A DNA stretch of 64,000 nucleotides from Janibacter limosus. GTDB taxonomy: Bacteria > Actinomycetota > Actinomycetes > Actinomycetales > Dermatophilaceae. This document shows, piece by piece, positions 42,125 through 50,349 of this stretch. The notes beneath the pieces are model-generated. The model was not told the origin of the DNA. It ran no database searches and saw only the letters and a list, made by a program, of their open reading frames with translations. The stretch is taken from positions 2,728,001 through 2,792,000 of the forward strand of contig NZ_CP036164.1 in assembly GCF_004295485.1 (NCBI RefSeq), written 5' to 3'. The stretch's first letter is position 1, and the number at the start of each line of letters is the position of its first letter. The translations under genes were made by a program, and so were the position numbers.

Positions 42125-43267
42125 TCAGAGACCGATGTCCTTGGCGATGATCGTCTTCATGATCTCGCTGGAACCCGCGTAGATCCGGGTGACCCGCGCA
42201 TCGGCATAGGCCCTGGCGATGGGGTACTCGAGGATGTAGCCGTAGCCGCCGTGGAGCTGCAGGCAGCGGTCGACCACGCGACCCTGGAGCTCGGTGCAGA
42301 AGAGCTTGACCTTGGCTGCGTCGGCGGGCGTCAGCTCTCCCTTCTCGTGCGCAAGCAGAGCCCTGTCGAGGAGAGACTGCCCGGCTTCGACATCCGTGGC
42401 GCACGCGGCCAGCTCGAACTTGGTGTTCTGGAAGGAGCCGACGGTGGTGCCGAAGGCCTGTCGCTGCATGACGTACTCGACCGTGGTCTCCACGGCGCGC
42501 GCCGCGGCCGCCTGGCTGTTGACAGCGATTGACAACCGCTCCTGGGCGAGGTTGCGGGTCAGATAACCGAAGCCGGAGCCCTCCTCGCCGAGGAGGTTGG
42601 CCACCGGGACGCGCATGTCGCTGAAACTGAGCTCGGCGAGGTCCTGGGACTTCAACCCGATCTTGTCGAGGCGACGACCCCGTTCGAAGCCTGGGGTGTC
42701 GGTCTCGACGACGAGCAGGGAGATGCCCTTGCGCCCGGCCCCGGGGTCGGTCTTGACGGCGAGGATGACCAGATCGGCCATCAACCCGTTGGTGATGAAG
42801 GTCTTGGAGCCGTTGACGACGTAGTGGTCGCCGTCGCGAACCGCGCGGGTCGACATCGCCTTGACGTCCGACCCGGCTCCGGGCTCGCTCATCGCGAGGG
42901 CGCTGATCGCCTCGCCGGAGGCGAGCTTCGGCAGCCAGCGCGCCTGCTGCTCGGGCGTCGTCAGCTCCAGGAAGTAGGGCATGCAGATATCGGTGTGTAC
43001 CCGCACTCCACCGAGCGCCAGGCCAGCGTGCTGGGCCTCCTCGGTGAGGATGACGTTGTAGAGGAAGGACGACTCGCCGCCGCCCCCGTGCTCCTCGGGA
43101 ATCTGGACACCGAGCAGACCCAGCGCCCCGGCCTCGAGCCAGAACTCGCGGTCGGGATGCCCCTCCTCCATCCATTTGTCGTAGCGGGGGACCGCCCGGT
43201 CGGCGAAGAAGCGCCGGACCATGCTGCGGAAGTCCTCGTGGTCACTGTCGAACAGGGTGCGGTGCAC
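42125..43267 (-). CDS. Acyl-CoA dehydrogenase
   Basis: FAD enzyme of 380 aa: FFADRAVPRYDKWMEEGH, ALAMSEPGAGSDVKAMSTRA, GSKTFITNGLMAD, and C-terminal LQLHGGYGYILEYPIARAYA with TRIYAGSSEIMKTIIAKDIG. The residue equivalent to the MCAD catalytic Glu (YEGT) is A here (YAGS), so the base may lie elsewhere, as in isovaleryl-CoA-type enzymes. GTG start at 43267. Part of the ligase-ferredoxin-thiolase-ACAD gene run. Confidence 0.92.
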   Translation of the reverse strand: MHRTLFDSDHEDFRSMVRRFFADRAVPRYDKWMEEGHPDREFWLEAGALGLLGVQIPEEHGGGGESSFLYNVILTEEAQHAGLALGGVRVHTDICMPYFLELTTPEQQARWLPKLASGEAISALAMSEPGAGSDVKAMSTRAVRDGDHYVVNGSKTFITNGLMADLVILAVKTDPGAGRKGISLLVVETDTPGFERGRRLDKIGLKSQDLAELSFSDMRVPVANLLGEEGSGFGYLTRNLAQERLSIAVNSQAAAARAVETTVEYVMQRQAFGTTVGSFQNTKFELAACATDVEAGQSLLDRALLAHEKGELTPADAAKVKLFCTELQGRVVDRCLQLHGGYGYILEYPIARAYADARVTRIYAGSSEIMKTIIAKDIGL

Positions 43268-43309
43268 CGGACCTCCAGGGTCGAAGGGGGGAATACTCGG
43301 GACGCCGAC

Positions 43310-44527
43310 TCAGAGTCGCTCGACGACGAGCGCGTTGGCCATCCCGCCGTTCTCGCACATCGTCTGCAGCCCGTAGCGACCGCCGGAGGTCTCGAGGGAC
43401 GTAAGCATGGTCGTCAGCAGCCGGGCGCCGGAGGCGCCGAGCGGGTGGCCGAGCGCGATGGCCCCGCCGAAGGGGTTGAGCCGCGCGTCGTCGACCTGGA
43501 AGTACCGCTGCCAGGCCAGGGGGACGCTGGCGAAGGCCTCGTTGACCTCGAAGTGGTCGATGTCGTCGATCGTCAGACCCGCCCGCTCCAGCGCCTTCTT
43601 GGTCGCGGGGATGGGCCCGGTGAGCATCGAGATCGGGTCGGAGCCGACGACGGCCGTCGACAGGACCCGGGCCCGGGGACGCAGACCGAGCTCGGCAGCC
43701 TTGGTCTCGCTCATGACGAGCAGTGCTGCTGCTCCGTCGGTGATCTGCGACGAGTTGCCGGCGGTGACCGACCAGCTGATCTCCGGGTAGCGGGCGTGGA
43801 CCTCCGCGTCCTCGAAGGCAGGCTTGAGACCGCCGAGGGAGCCGGCGGTCGTGCCGTGCCTGATGGTCTCGTCCTCGGTGACGGTCGCACCGACCGCGCC
43901 CTCACCCTCACCCGGGACCGTGATGGGCAGGATCTCGGAGGCCATGGCGCCGTGGGCGGCGGCCGCGCGCTCGTGGGATCGAGCCGCGTACTCGTCCATG
44001 AGCTCGCGGGTGAGCCCGAACCGGGCCGCGACCAGCTCGGCCGAGACTCCTTGGCCGACCAGGCCCGGAGCGTAGCGCTCGGCGATGCCTTGCCCGAAGA
44101 CGTCGACACCCATTCGGGCCGAGCCCATGGGCACGCGACTCATCGACTCGACACCACCAGCGACGGTGATGTCGTAGGCCCCGGCCATGATCCCGTGGAC
44201 CGCGAACTCGACGGCTTGCTGACCCGATCCGCACCGGCGATCGAGTGTCACGGACGGGACGTGCTCCGGGAGACCTGCACCGAGCCACGCCAACCGGCCA
44301 GGGGTGAAGGCCTGCTCCCCTGCCTGGCTGACGCAGCCGATCAAGACGTCGTCGACGAGCCCGGCGTCGATTCCGGTGCGCTCGACGAGACCGCGCAGGA
44401 CCTGGGCGAGCAGGTCGACCGCGTGCAGCGAGGACAGTGCCCCACCGGGTCGATCGCCCTTCGCTCGGCGTCCGCGGCCCATCGGGGAACGGACCGCGTC
44501 GACGATGACCGCGCTGGAGGGACTCAC
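43310..44527 (-). CDS. Thiolase (acetyl-CoA acyltransferase)
   Basis: Degradative-type thiolase of 405 aa. Nucleophilic Cys C99 lies in TLDRRCGSGQQAVEFA, His in NPFGGAIALGHPLGASGARL, and the second Cys in CENGGMANALVVERL. It cleaves a 3-oxoacyl-CoA with CoA, the last step of a beta-oxidation cycle. It overlaps the ferredoxin stop by 4 bp. Confidence 0.94.
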   Translation of the reverse strand: MSPSSAVIVDAVRSPMGRGRRAKGDRPGGALSSLHAVDLLAQVLRGLVERTGIDAGLVDDVLIGCVSQAGEQAFTPGRLAWLGAGLPEHVPSVTLDRRCGSGQQAVEFAVHGIMAGAYDITVAGGVESMSRVPMGSARMGVDVFGQGIAERYAPGLVGQGVSAELVAARFGLTRELMDEYAARSHERAAAAHGAMASEILPITVPGEGEGAVGATVTEDETIRHGTTAGSLGGLKPAFEDAEVHARYPEISWSVTAGNSSQITDGAAALLVMSETKAAELGLRPRARVLSTAVVGSDPISMLTGPIPATKKALERAGLTIDDIDHFEVNEAFASVPLAWQRYFQVDDARLNPFGGAIALGHPLGASGARLLTTMLTSLETSGGRYGLQTMCENGGMANALVVERL

Positions 44528-44724
44528 GACGTGTGCAGGTCGATCACGAGCTCGGGGCAGGCGTCAGCCGCCTCCTGGGCGGCATCCACCTCGCCCTCGG
44601 GCACGACGTTGGAGTCGACGTAGACAAATCCCTGGTCGTCGAGCTTGAAGACCGACGGACAGATCTCGGCACAGATGCCGTAGCCGCAGCACTTCTCCAT
44701 GTCGAGGGTGACCTTTGTCGTCAT
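44524..44724 (-). CDS. Small ferredoxin, probably [3Fe-4S]
   Basis: 66-aa ferredoxin. The cluster motif reads KCCGYGICAEICP followed by a distant C in DACPELVI, the P450-type single-cluster ferredoxin pattern with a non-cysteine at the site where [4Fe-4S] proteins have a ligand. GGAGG lies 7 nt before ATG 44724. It overlaps the ligase stop and thiolase start. Likely partner of the ferredoxin reductase at 37683, or electron acceptor of the oxidoreductase at 33124. Confidence 0.88.
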   Translation of the reverse strand: MTTKVTLDMEKCCGYGICAEICPSVFKLDDQGFVYVDSNVVPEGEVDAAQEAADACPELVIDLHTS

Positions 44725-46256
44725 GGTGTTGCCTCCATCTTTGCTGATTCCGTGGTGGTGCTGGATCGGGTGAGGTCCGTGACGAGCGAGCGCCGCAGGA
44801 GCTTGCCGGTGTCGGTGCGGGGCAGCTCGGACACGAGCTCGATGACCTCCGGGGTCTTCGAGCCACGCAGCCGGCCACGGGCGAAGTCTCGCAGCTCGTC
44901 GGCGCTCGCCTCGCGGCCCGGGCGCAGGACGACGATCGCGGCGATGCGCTGGCCCCACTCCTCGTCGGGAAGGCCGACGACGGCCACCTCGGAGACCGCG
45001 GGGTGCTGCTCGAGCGCGGCCTCGATCTCGGCCGGCGCGATGTTCTCACCACCCCTGATGATCGTGTCGTCGGCTCGACCCTTGACGAAGAGGAAACCGG
45101 CGTCGTCGACGTAGGCCAGGTCGCGGGTGGCGAACCAGCCGTCGGTCTGCTCGGTGGTGCGACCGCGGTACTCGCCCGAGACCTGGTCACCACGGACGAA
45201 GAGGTTTCCGGCCCGGCCCGCGGGCAGGACCGTGCCGTGGTCGTCGCGGACCTCCACCTCGATGCCGGGGACCGGGCGGCCCACCGAGTCGAGCCGGGCC
45301 CGCACCGCCGGGTCACCGCTGGCGACCGCCTCGCGGTGGTCCTCTGGACCCAGGACGGCGATCGTCGACGAGGTCTCGGTCAGGCCGTAGGCGTTGACGA
45401 AGTTGGTGTCAGGGAAGAGGTCGAGAGCGCGCTCGATGATGCGCCTGGGCATCGGGGCGCCGCCGTAGGCGATCGAGCGCAGGGCCGGACCGTGCATGGC
45501 GCCGGTGTCGTCGAGCTTCTCCACGACCCGCGCGAGCATCGTCGGCACGACGAGTGCCTGGGTCACACCCTCGTCCCTCACCGTGTCGATCCAGCCCTCG
45601 GGCGTGAAGCGGCTGAGGTGGACCACCCGGCGACCTGCGTAGATGTTGGTGATCGTGTTGGCCACACCCGCGATGTGGTAGGGCGGGACACTCACCAGGC
45701 TGCAGTCACCGGGGTCGGCGGCGCCGAACTCGATGGTCGTCAGGACGTACGAGGTGAGGTGCTTGTGGCGGAGCACGGCAGCCTTGGGCGCCGCCGTGGT
45801 GCCGCTCGTGTAGAGGAGCAGGGCGATGTCGTCGGGATCCCCTGGGAAGGAGTCGTCGGCGCCCGCCTGCTCTTCGTCGGTGAGCGCGAGCCATCCCGCC
45901 GGAGTCGTCGACATCTCAGGGTCGACCGCGAGCTGGTCGAGCAGGTCCTGGTCTGCGATGACGTAGGCCGGGGCGTTCTGGCTGATGAGTTCGCTCAGCT
46001 GCTCGCGAGCGAGTCGGTAGTTGAGCGGGACGAGCGGGACCCTCGCCCGGCTCGCGGCAAAGAGCGCCGTGGGGAAGGCCTCGTCGATCACCGCGATGTA
46101 GACCACGTGTGCCGCACCCGTGGTCCGCAGCACTGCGGCGCCGTTGGCAGCGCGCCGCTGCAGGTCGGCAGCGGTCAGTCCGTCGCCGTGTCGGCCGACG
46201 AGGACCCGGTCGGGGTCGCCGGACACCGCCATGTCGAGCAGGAGGTCGAGGTTCAT
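44721..46256 (-). CDS. AMP-dependent acyl-CoA ligase
   Basis: Adenylate-forming enzyme of 511 aa: P-loop-like LLLYTSGTTAAPKAAVLRH, VNAYGLTETSS, GWFATRDLAYVDDAGFLFVK, GRADDTIIRGGENIAPAEIE, and catalytic Lys in LPRTDTGKLLRRSL. It activates a carboxylic acid with ATP and CoA. It probably performs the entry step for this cluster; substrate unknown. Coupled to ferredoxin (ATGA) downstream. Confidence 0.94.
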   Translation of the reverse strand: MNLDLLLDMAVSGDPDRVLVGRHGDGLTAADLQRRAANGAAVLRTTGAAHVVYIAVIDEAFPTALFAASRARVPLVPLNYRLAREQLSELISQNAPAYVIADQDLLDQLAVDPEMSTTPAGWLALTDEEQAGADDSFPGDPDDIALLLYTSGTTAAPKAAVLRHKHLTSYVLTTIEFGAADPGDCSLVSVPPYHIAGVANTITNIYAGRRVVHLSRFTPEGWIDTVRDEGVTQALVVPTMLARVVEKLDDTGAMHGPALRSIAYGGAPMPRRIIERALDLFPDTNFVNAYGLTETSSTIAVLGPEDHREAVASGDPAVRARLDSVGRPVPGIEVEVRDDHGTVLPAGRAGNLFVRGDQVSGEYRGRTTEQTDGWFATRDLAYVDDAGFLFVKGRADDTIIRGGENIAPAEIEAALEQHPAVSEVAVVGLPDEEWGQRIAAIVVLRPGREASADELRDFARGRLRGSKTPEVIELVSELPRTDTGKLLRRSLVTDLTRSSTTTESAKMEATP

Positions 46257-46259
46257 GGT

Positions 46260-46568
46260 TCAGTCCGAGGAGGGCAGGGTCTTGGCGCCCTTGACGGTCA
46301 GGTCGCGGCCGGCCAGCGCCAACGGGCCAGCGCCACCCTTGGTGCAGAGCAGCTCGATGCCGGAATCCTCGTCCACGTAGCGCTTGCCGAGGAGGACCTC
46401 CTCGCCCGAGCCACCACTGCCCGGCGCGGAGTCGATGTCGAGCAACGGCTGCCCGCCGCAGGTGAGCGCCGCCGACTCGGCGCCGGAGCCAGCCCGCACG
46501 ATGACGACCTCGACCTCTGAGACGGAACTGCGCAGACGAGCACCGGGCTTGATGACGACACTGGACAT
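46260..46568 (-). CDS. Conserved small protein upstream of the ligase
   Basis: 102-aa soluble protein: MSSVVIKPGARLRSSVSEVE, then a cysteine in ALTCGGQPLLD and LGKRYVDEDSGIELLCTKGG near the C-terminus. I recall a similar unnamed protein beside acyl-CoA ligases in actinobacterial catabolic clusters, but could not check. Cysteines in TCGG and LLCT could bind metal. ATG 46568 is preferred to GTG 46583, which is too close to GGTGG. First gene of the six-gene run ending at 40819. Confidence 0.7.
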   Translation of the reverse strand: MSSVVIKPGARLRSSVSEVEVVIVRAGSGAESAALTCGGQPLLDIDSAPGSGGSGEEVLLGKRYVDEDSGIELLCTKGGAGPLALAGRDLTVKGAKTLPSSD

Positions 46569-46614
46569 GACCTGTTCCACCACCTTTCTGAACGACGATG
46601 TATTCGGTCAACCG

Positions 46615-46629
46615 TAACACTATGTGTTA
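46615..46629. promoter_or_regulatory. Operator-like palindrome TAACAC-TAT-GTGTTA
   Basis: Perfect 6-3-6 inverted repeat in the AT-rich island upstream of the ligase operon, 46 bp before ATG 46568. It contains ACACTA (46617-46622). A clear -35/-10 pair could not be chosen. Confidence 0.55.
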
Positions 46630-46678
46630 TTTCTGTATACCCGGTTCCGATCAGGCCCCACGCCCGGGTACGGCCCCG

Positions 46679-47018
46679 CTAGATGTCGTCGACACCCGGC
46701 AGGTCGCGCAGTGCACCGAAGGCCCGCGCCCGCTCGGGGCCCACGCCGTCGGCGCGTTGCTCGAGCGCCTCGTCACAGGTGAGGTCGGCAGCCAACCATG
46801 CGGCCACCTCTGGGAGTGGCACTCCGGCGCGCCACCACTCGTCGATGACCTCACCGGGCTTGATGCCATCGCGCTGCAGCCGGCTGGCCAGGTCCGGCGG
46901 GACGCCCAAGATCGTCCACAGCTGCGCAGACACGGCATCGACACCGACACGCACCCACTCCGGCCCGGCAGTTCCGCCGAGGAAGCCCATGATCTGGTCA
47001 GGCCCAGTCACCCACACG
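46679..47018 (-). CDS. Hypothetical protein of the AAA/VWA operon
   Basis: 113-aa soluble, helix-rich protein with acidic C-terminus: QLWTILGVPPDLASRLQRDG, IDEWWRAGVPLPEVAAWLAA, and VGPERARAFGALRDLPGVDD. GTG 47018 is chosen because GGAAGGG lies 10 nt upstream, within the end of the VWA gene. No family recognised. Its position as last gene of the amidohydrolase-dioxygenase-AAA-VWA operon suggests a third component of the AAA/VWA module. Confidence 0.6.
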
Positions 47019-47024
47019 AGACAC

Positions 47025-48284
47025 TCACCCTTCCGCGAGGTCAGAGAGGTCGATGTCGACCACCTGTGCCCAGTGTGGCGGTCGCACCTCGCCATCGACC
47101 AGTGCGACGACGACCCGGCAGCCTCTGGGCGCTCTTTCGGGCCAGTCCGTCCACCCGTCCGTGAGCACCACGACCACATCCGGTCGCGGCCGCAACCGTG
47201 CGGCTGCGCCCAGTCCCTCGCGCATGTCGGTCCCGCCACCGCCAAGCAGCCGGACCTCCTTCGCGAGCATCACCCGGCCGGCAGCGAAGGCCGCCGAGTC
47301 GCAGCAGAGCACGCTCACCCCGCGGCGGGCGACCCCTGCCGCGCGGATCACCCCGTCGATCTCAGCCACCGCCCGGTCGAGGTGGGCCTGCGACATGCTC
47401 TGCGAGGTGTCGATGACGACGGCCACGACAGCCTCGGGCCGGTGACTGCCGGGCAGGATCACGCCAGGCACGACGCCGTCCCTGCGTGAGCGTCGTCGAT
47501 AGGTGTGGTCGACCCGGCCGGCCGCTGACCCGACGCCCTTGCGCACCTGAACCCGCAACTCCCTGCGCCAGTCCACGACGGGCTCCAGGCTTTCCCGGGC
47601 CCATCGGGTCCAGCCTCCGGGCACGTCGTCGTGCGCCCTGGCCCACCGGGACACCCTGCGGGCCGTCTCCTCTCGCAGCAGCCGCGACTCCTGGGTCCCG
47701 ATGGCTGCCTGCGCACCTGCGCCCCCCATCGGCTGGCCGGTCGCACCACCGCCGCAGTCCCGCACCCCGGTCAGCGACACCCCTTCGAGCCGGTCCCAGT
47801 AGTCCTCGGCGAGCAACCCCTCGCGCAGGCCGAGCCGCCCGGCCCGCAGGTCACGCTCAGGGCGAAGGGCGTCTGGCAGGTCGTCGTTGACCTCGAGGTC
47901 CGCGGCGACAGCCCACCGCCGTGCCGGCTCGCTGCGTGCGGCCGTCGCCCTTGTGGGCGGGCCCCCCTGCGCACCCGCCGCCCTGACCCCCCTGGCCGGG
48001 TGGTCACGGATGAGATGGGTCACCTGGTGGAGCAGCCAGTAGGCGAGCTCACGGGGTGCAGTGACGGCAAGGCGCACCGGGTCGATGTGGACACGCCATC
48101 CGGCGTCGACGGGATAGCCGGCCAGGGGTCCGTCCGGGTCGGCCTGCGAGCCCGGCACCTCGACGAGCACGGGACGAAGGGCGAGCAGCGCGCTCGCGAG
48201 GTAGGGAGCCTCCTGCACCGCGAGCAGCCGGCCGGCGGCCCACCGCTCGAGGAGCTCACCCTCGAGGCGCGGCCGCTCCTGCAC
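47025..48284 (-). CDS. VWA-like protein with metallopeptidase-like N-terminal region
   Basis: 419-aa protein. The N-terminal half resembles DUF2201 putative metallopeptidases, with a histidine-rich helix AYWLLHQVTHLIRDHPARG. The C-terminal VWA domain starts near VVAVVIDTSQSMSQAHLDRA, giving the MIDAS D-x-S-x-S, with the later MIDAS Thr/Asp blocks GGGGTDMREG and VVLTDGWTDWP. VWA proteins of this type work with MoxR ATPases to remodel or insert metal into enzymes. GTG start, 6 bp from the AAA gene. Confidence 0.85.
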   Translation of the reverse strand: MQERPRLEGELLERWAAGRLLAVQEAPYLASALLALRPVLVEVPGSQADPDGPLAGYPVDAGWRVHIDPVRLAVTAPRELAYWLLHQVTHLIRDHPARGVRAAGAQGGPPTRATAARSEPARRWAVAADLEVNDDLPDALRPERDLRAGRLGLREGLLAEDYWDRLEGVSLTGVRDCGGGATGQPMGGAGAQAAIGTQESRLLREETARRVSRWARAHDDVPGGWTRWARESLEPVVDWRRELRVQVRKGVGSAAGRVDHTYRRRSRRDGVVPGVILPGSHRPEAVVAVVIDTSQSMSQAHLDRAVAEIDGVIRAAGVARRGVSVLCCDSAAFAAGRVMLAKEVRLLGGGGTDMREGLGAAARLRPRPDVVVVLTDGWTDWPERAPRGCRVVVALVDGEVRPPHWAQVVDIDLSDLAEG

Positions 48285-48290
48285 GGCTAC

Positions 48291-49382
48291 TCACTCCGCC
48301 TTTAGGTCGGCGCGGGCCAGCAGCCCGCTGAGCGCGTCCACCTGGGCAGGGAGCCTAGCCCCCTTCGGACGTCTGCCCGCGAGGAGCCGGGCGACGAGCA
48401 CGGCGGTGTCGGGAGCGACCTCTGCCGCCCTCGCGACGACCTGCCAAGCCCGGGCCCACAGGTCGGCGTCGTCGGCAGCCACGGCGTAGCTCGCGACCGC
48501 GGCCAGGGCCGCGTAGGCGCGGTCGCCCCGCGTGGGGATCTCGAAGGAGTCGGGGTCGGCGAGCACCTGCGCCGGGTCGGGCAGATCGAGGTGGCGCAGC
48601 CAGGACAAGAACTCGGAGCCGGGGCCCTCGCCGACCGTCCCACGCACGAGGAGGGATCGGACCTCGTCGGAGGCGGCCGCGGAGTCGCACTCGGCGAGCA
48701 GGCGCGCCGTCATCTCCCAGGTCCGCGGGCTCGGCCAGGAGCGGCCCACCTCCTCGGCGCTCTCGGGCATCCGGAGCACGAGGGCAGGGCGCACCCGGAG
48801 GAAGGCCGCGACCACGGCGCGGGCGCGCAGCAGGTGCGCCTGGTCGGGTCGGGCGCGCGACAGCAAGGTCGCGGGCGTGGGGAAGCCTTCGGTCAGGCCT
48901 GCTGCGACCGACTCGGCGCTGACCGGCCAGTCGAGGTGGACGAAGCGGTTGGCCATCGGGGCGGACAGGTCCCACCCGTCCGCTGCCTCTTCGGGAGGGT
49001 TGGCAGCAGCGACGATCCGCACGCCCGGCGGAAGCGCCAGGTCGCCGACCTCGCGCTCGAGGACGACGCGGAGCATCGCCGCCTGGACTGCGGGGGGTGC
49101 GGTGGTCAGCTCGTCGAGGAAGAGGAGCCCCTCACCAGCATCGACGAGCCGGCGGGCCCAGCGTGGTGGGGCGAACTGCACGTGCCCGCCGACGATGACG
49201 GGCAGCCCGGAGAAGTCCGTGGGTTCACGGATCGCCCCGACCACGACCTCGTGGGCCCAGCCCGCAGCCCTGGCGAGGTCGACCACGGCCGACGTCTTGC
49301 CCGTACCCGGGCTGCCCCAGACGAGCACCGGCACATCCGCCCGTACGGCGAGGACCAGGGCATCGAGCGCTGCAGCTGTCAT
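48291..49382 (-). CDS. MoxR-type AAA+ ATPase
   Basis: 363-aa AAA+ protein: Walker A VWGSPGTGKTSAVVDLA, Walker B GEGLLFLDELTTAPPAVQAA, sensor 1 VRIVAAANPPEEAADG, and the arginine-finger region APMANRFVHLDWPV. MoxR ATPases partner VWA proteins. The stop codon of the extradiol dioxygenase is 9 bp upstream and overlaps this gene's ribosome-binding site (GAGGTGG), so the ATPase is cotranslated with that enzyme's mRNA. Confidence 0.9.
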   Translation of the reverse strand: MTAAALDALVLAVRADVPVLVWGSPGTGKTSAVVDLARAAGWAHEVVVGAIREPTDFSGLPVIVGGHVQFAPPRWARRLVDAGEGLLFLDELTTAPPAVQAAMLRVVLEREVGDLALPPGVRIVAAANPPEEAADGWDLSAPMANRFVHLDWPVSAESVAAGLTEGFPTPATLLSRARPDQAHLLRARAVVAAFLRVRPALVLRMPESAEEVGRSWPSPRTWEMTARLLAECDSAAASDEVRSLLVRGTVGEGPGSEFLSWLRHLDLPDPAQVLADPDSFEIPTRGDRAYAALAAVASYAVAADDADLWARAWQVVARAAEVAPDTAVLVARLLAGRRPKGARLPAQVDALSGLLARADLKAE

Positions 49383-49391
49383 GGGTCCACC

Positions 49392-50312
49392 TCAGGTAGG
49401 AGCATCCTGCGACTCGAGGGCGTACATGGTCGCGGGCTTGGGCGCGTCGGGGTTGAACTTGTGGCCCCACACCGAGAGGCGCTCGGGCTTGCCCTCGACG
49501 AAGGGGTGCGCCTCGCTGTCCTCGATGCCGCCCTGGATGTACTCCAGCGGGAACCCGGAGGGGGTGAAGGAGTAGAAGGAGATCACGGGGTCCTGGGTGT
49601 GCCGACCGAGGGTCGCCATGAGCGGGTACCCGCGCTCTTGCACGAGGTCGTAGGCGACTCCGACGTCGTCGAGGTTCTCGACCTCGATGCCGACGTGCTG
49701 CAGGCCGGCGACGCCGGGCACGATCGAGTACCCGATCGCGTGGGTGCGGAAGTTGCGCTTGGGCCGGTAGAACCGGCGCTTGCCGACGTCACCACCCGAC
49801 CCGAACCAGCGGAAGCCGAGGACGTCCTCGACGAAGTGGTTCAGCTCGTCGCTCCACTCGGGAACGGTGAGGACCACGTGGCCAAAGCCCCCTTCGCCCG
49901 CGACGAAGCCCGAGTGGGCCCGTCCCGGGACGAAGGAGTGCGAGGCGAAGGCCTGCCCGTAGAAGAGCTCGTGCCGGATCCGGTCCGGTCCGTCGAGGTA
50001 CGCCACGGCGTGCACACCCCGCTCGGCGCACAGCTCCTCGTCCCCGACCGTGTACGACAGGCCCTCGGCATCGAGGATGCGCAGGGCGTCCTCGAAGGCC
50101 GGACGGTCGCGCAGCTCCCAGCCGACATAGCTGAGACGCTCGGCCTCACCCGGCCGGATGGCGATGCGGTGGTGCCGCTCGTCCATCCGCAGGAGGAGCG
50201 CGTCGCCATCGTGGGGCCTCACTTGCATCCCCAGCACCTCGGGGGCGTAGCGGGACCACTCGTCGAGGTTGGTCGACTCCAGGCCGATGTATGCGAGAGC
50301 GATGATGTCCAT
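49392..50312 (-). CDS. Type I extradiol ring-cleavage dioxygenase
   Basis: 306-aa two-domain VOC dioxygenase of the BphC/HsaC kind, which opens catecholic rings meta to the hydroxyls with Fe(II) and O2. The iron ligands H145 (GGFGHVVLTV), H206 (GLQHVGIEV) and E257 (GFPLEYIQGG) are all present. So are the active-site residues H191, H238 and Y247 in the family positions, within the signature running from GRHTQDP to PLE. The enzyme should be active. It follows the amidohydrolase gene and precedes the AAA gene. Confidence 0.92.
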   Translation of the reverse strand: MDIIALAYIGLESTNLDEWSRYAPEVLGMQVRPHDGDALLLRMDERHHRIAIRPGEAERLSYVGWELRDRPAFEDALRILDAEGLSYTVGDEELCAERGVHAVAYLDGPDRIRHELFYGQAFASHSFVPGRAHSGFVAGEGGFGHVVLTVPEWSDELNHFVEDVLGFRWFGSGGDVGKRRFYRPKRNFRTHAIGYSIVPGVAGLQHVGIEVENLDDVGVAYDLVQERGYPLMATLGRHTQDPVISFYSFTPSGFPLEYIQGGIEDSEAHPFVEGKPERLSVWGHKFNPDAPKPATMYALESQDAPT

Positions 50313-50349
50313 GGACGAGTCCTTCGTGGTTGCGCAGTCGGGGGGGCGC

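Noticed and set aside
46679-49382. AAA-VWA trio as an antiphage conflict system
   Set aside because: No nuclease, toxin, reverse transcriptase or mobile-element context, and it is embedded in a catabolic operon. An enzyme-maturation role fits better.
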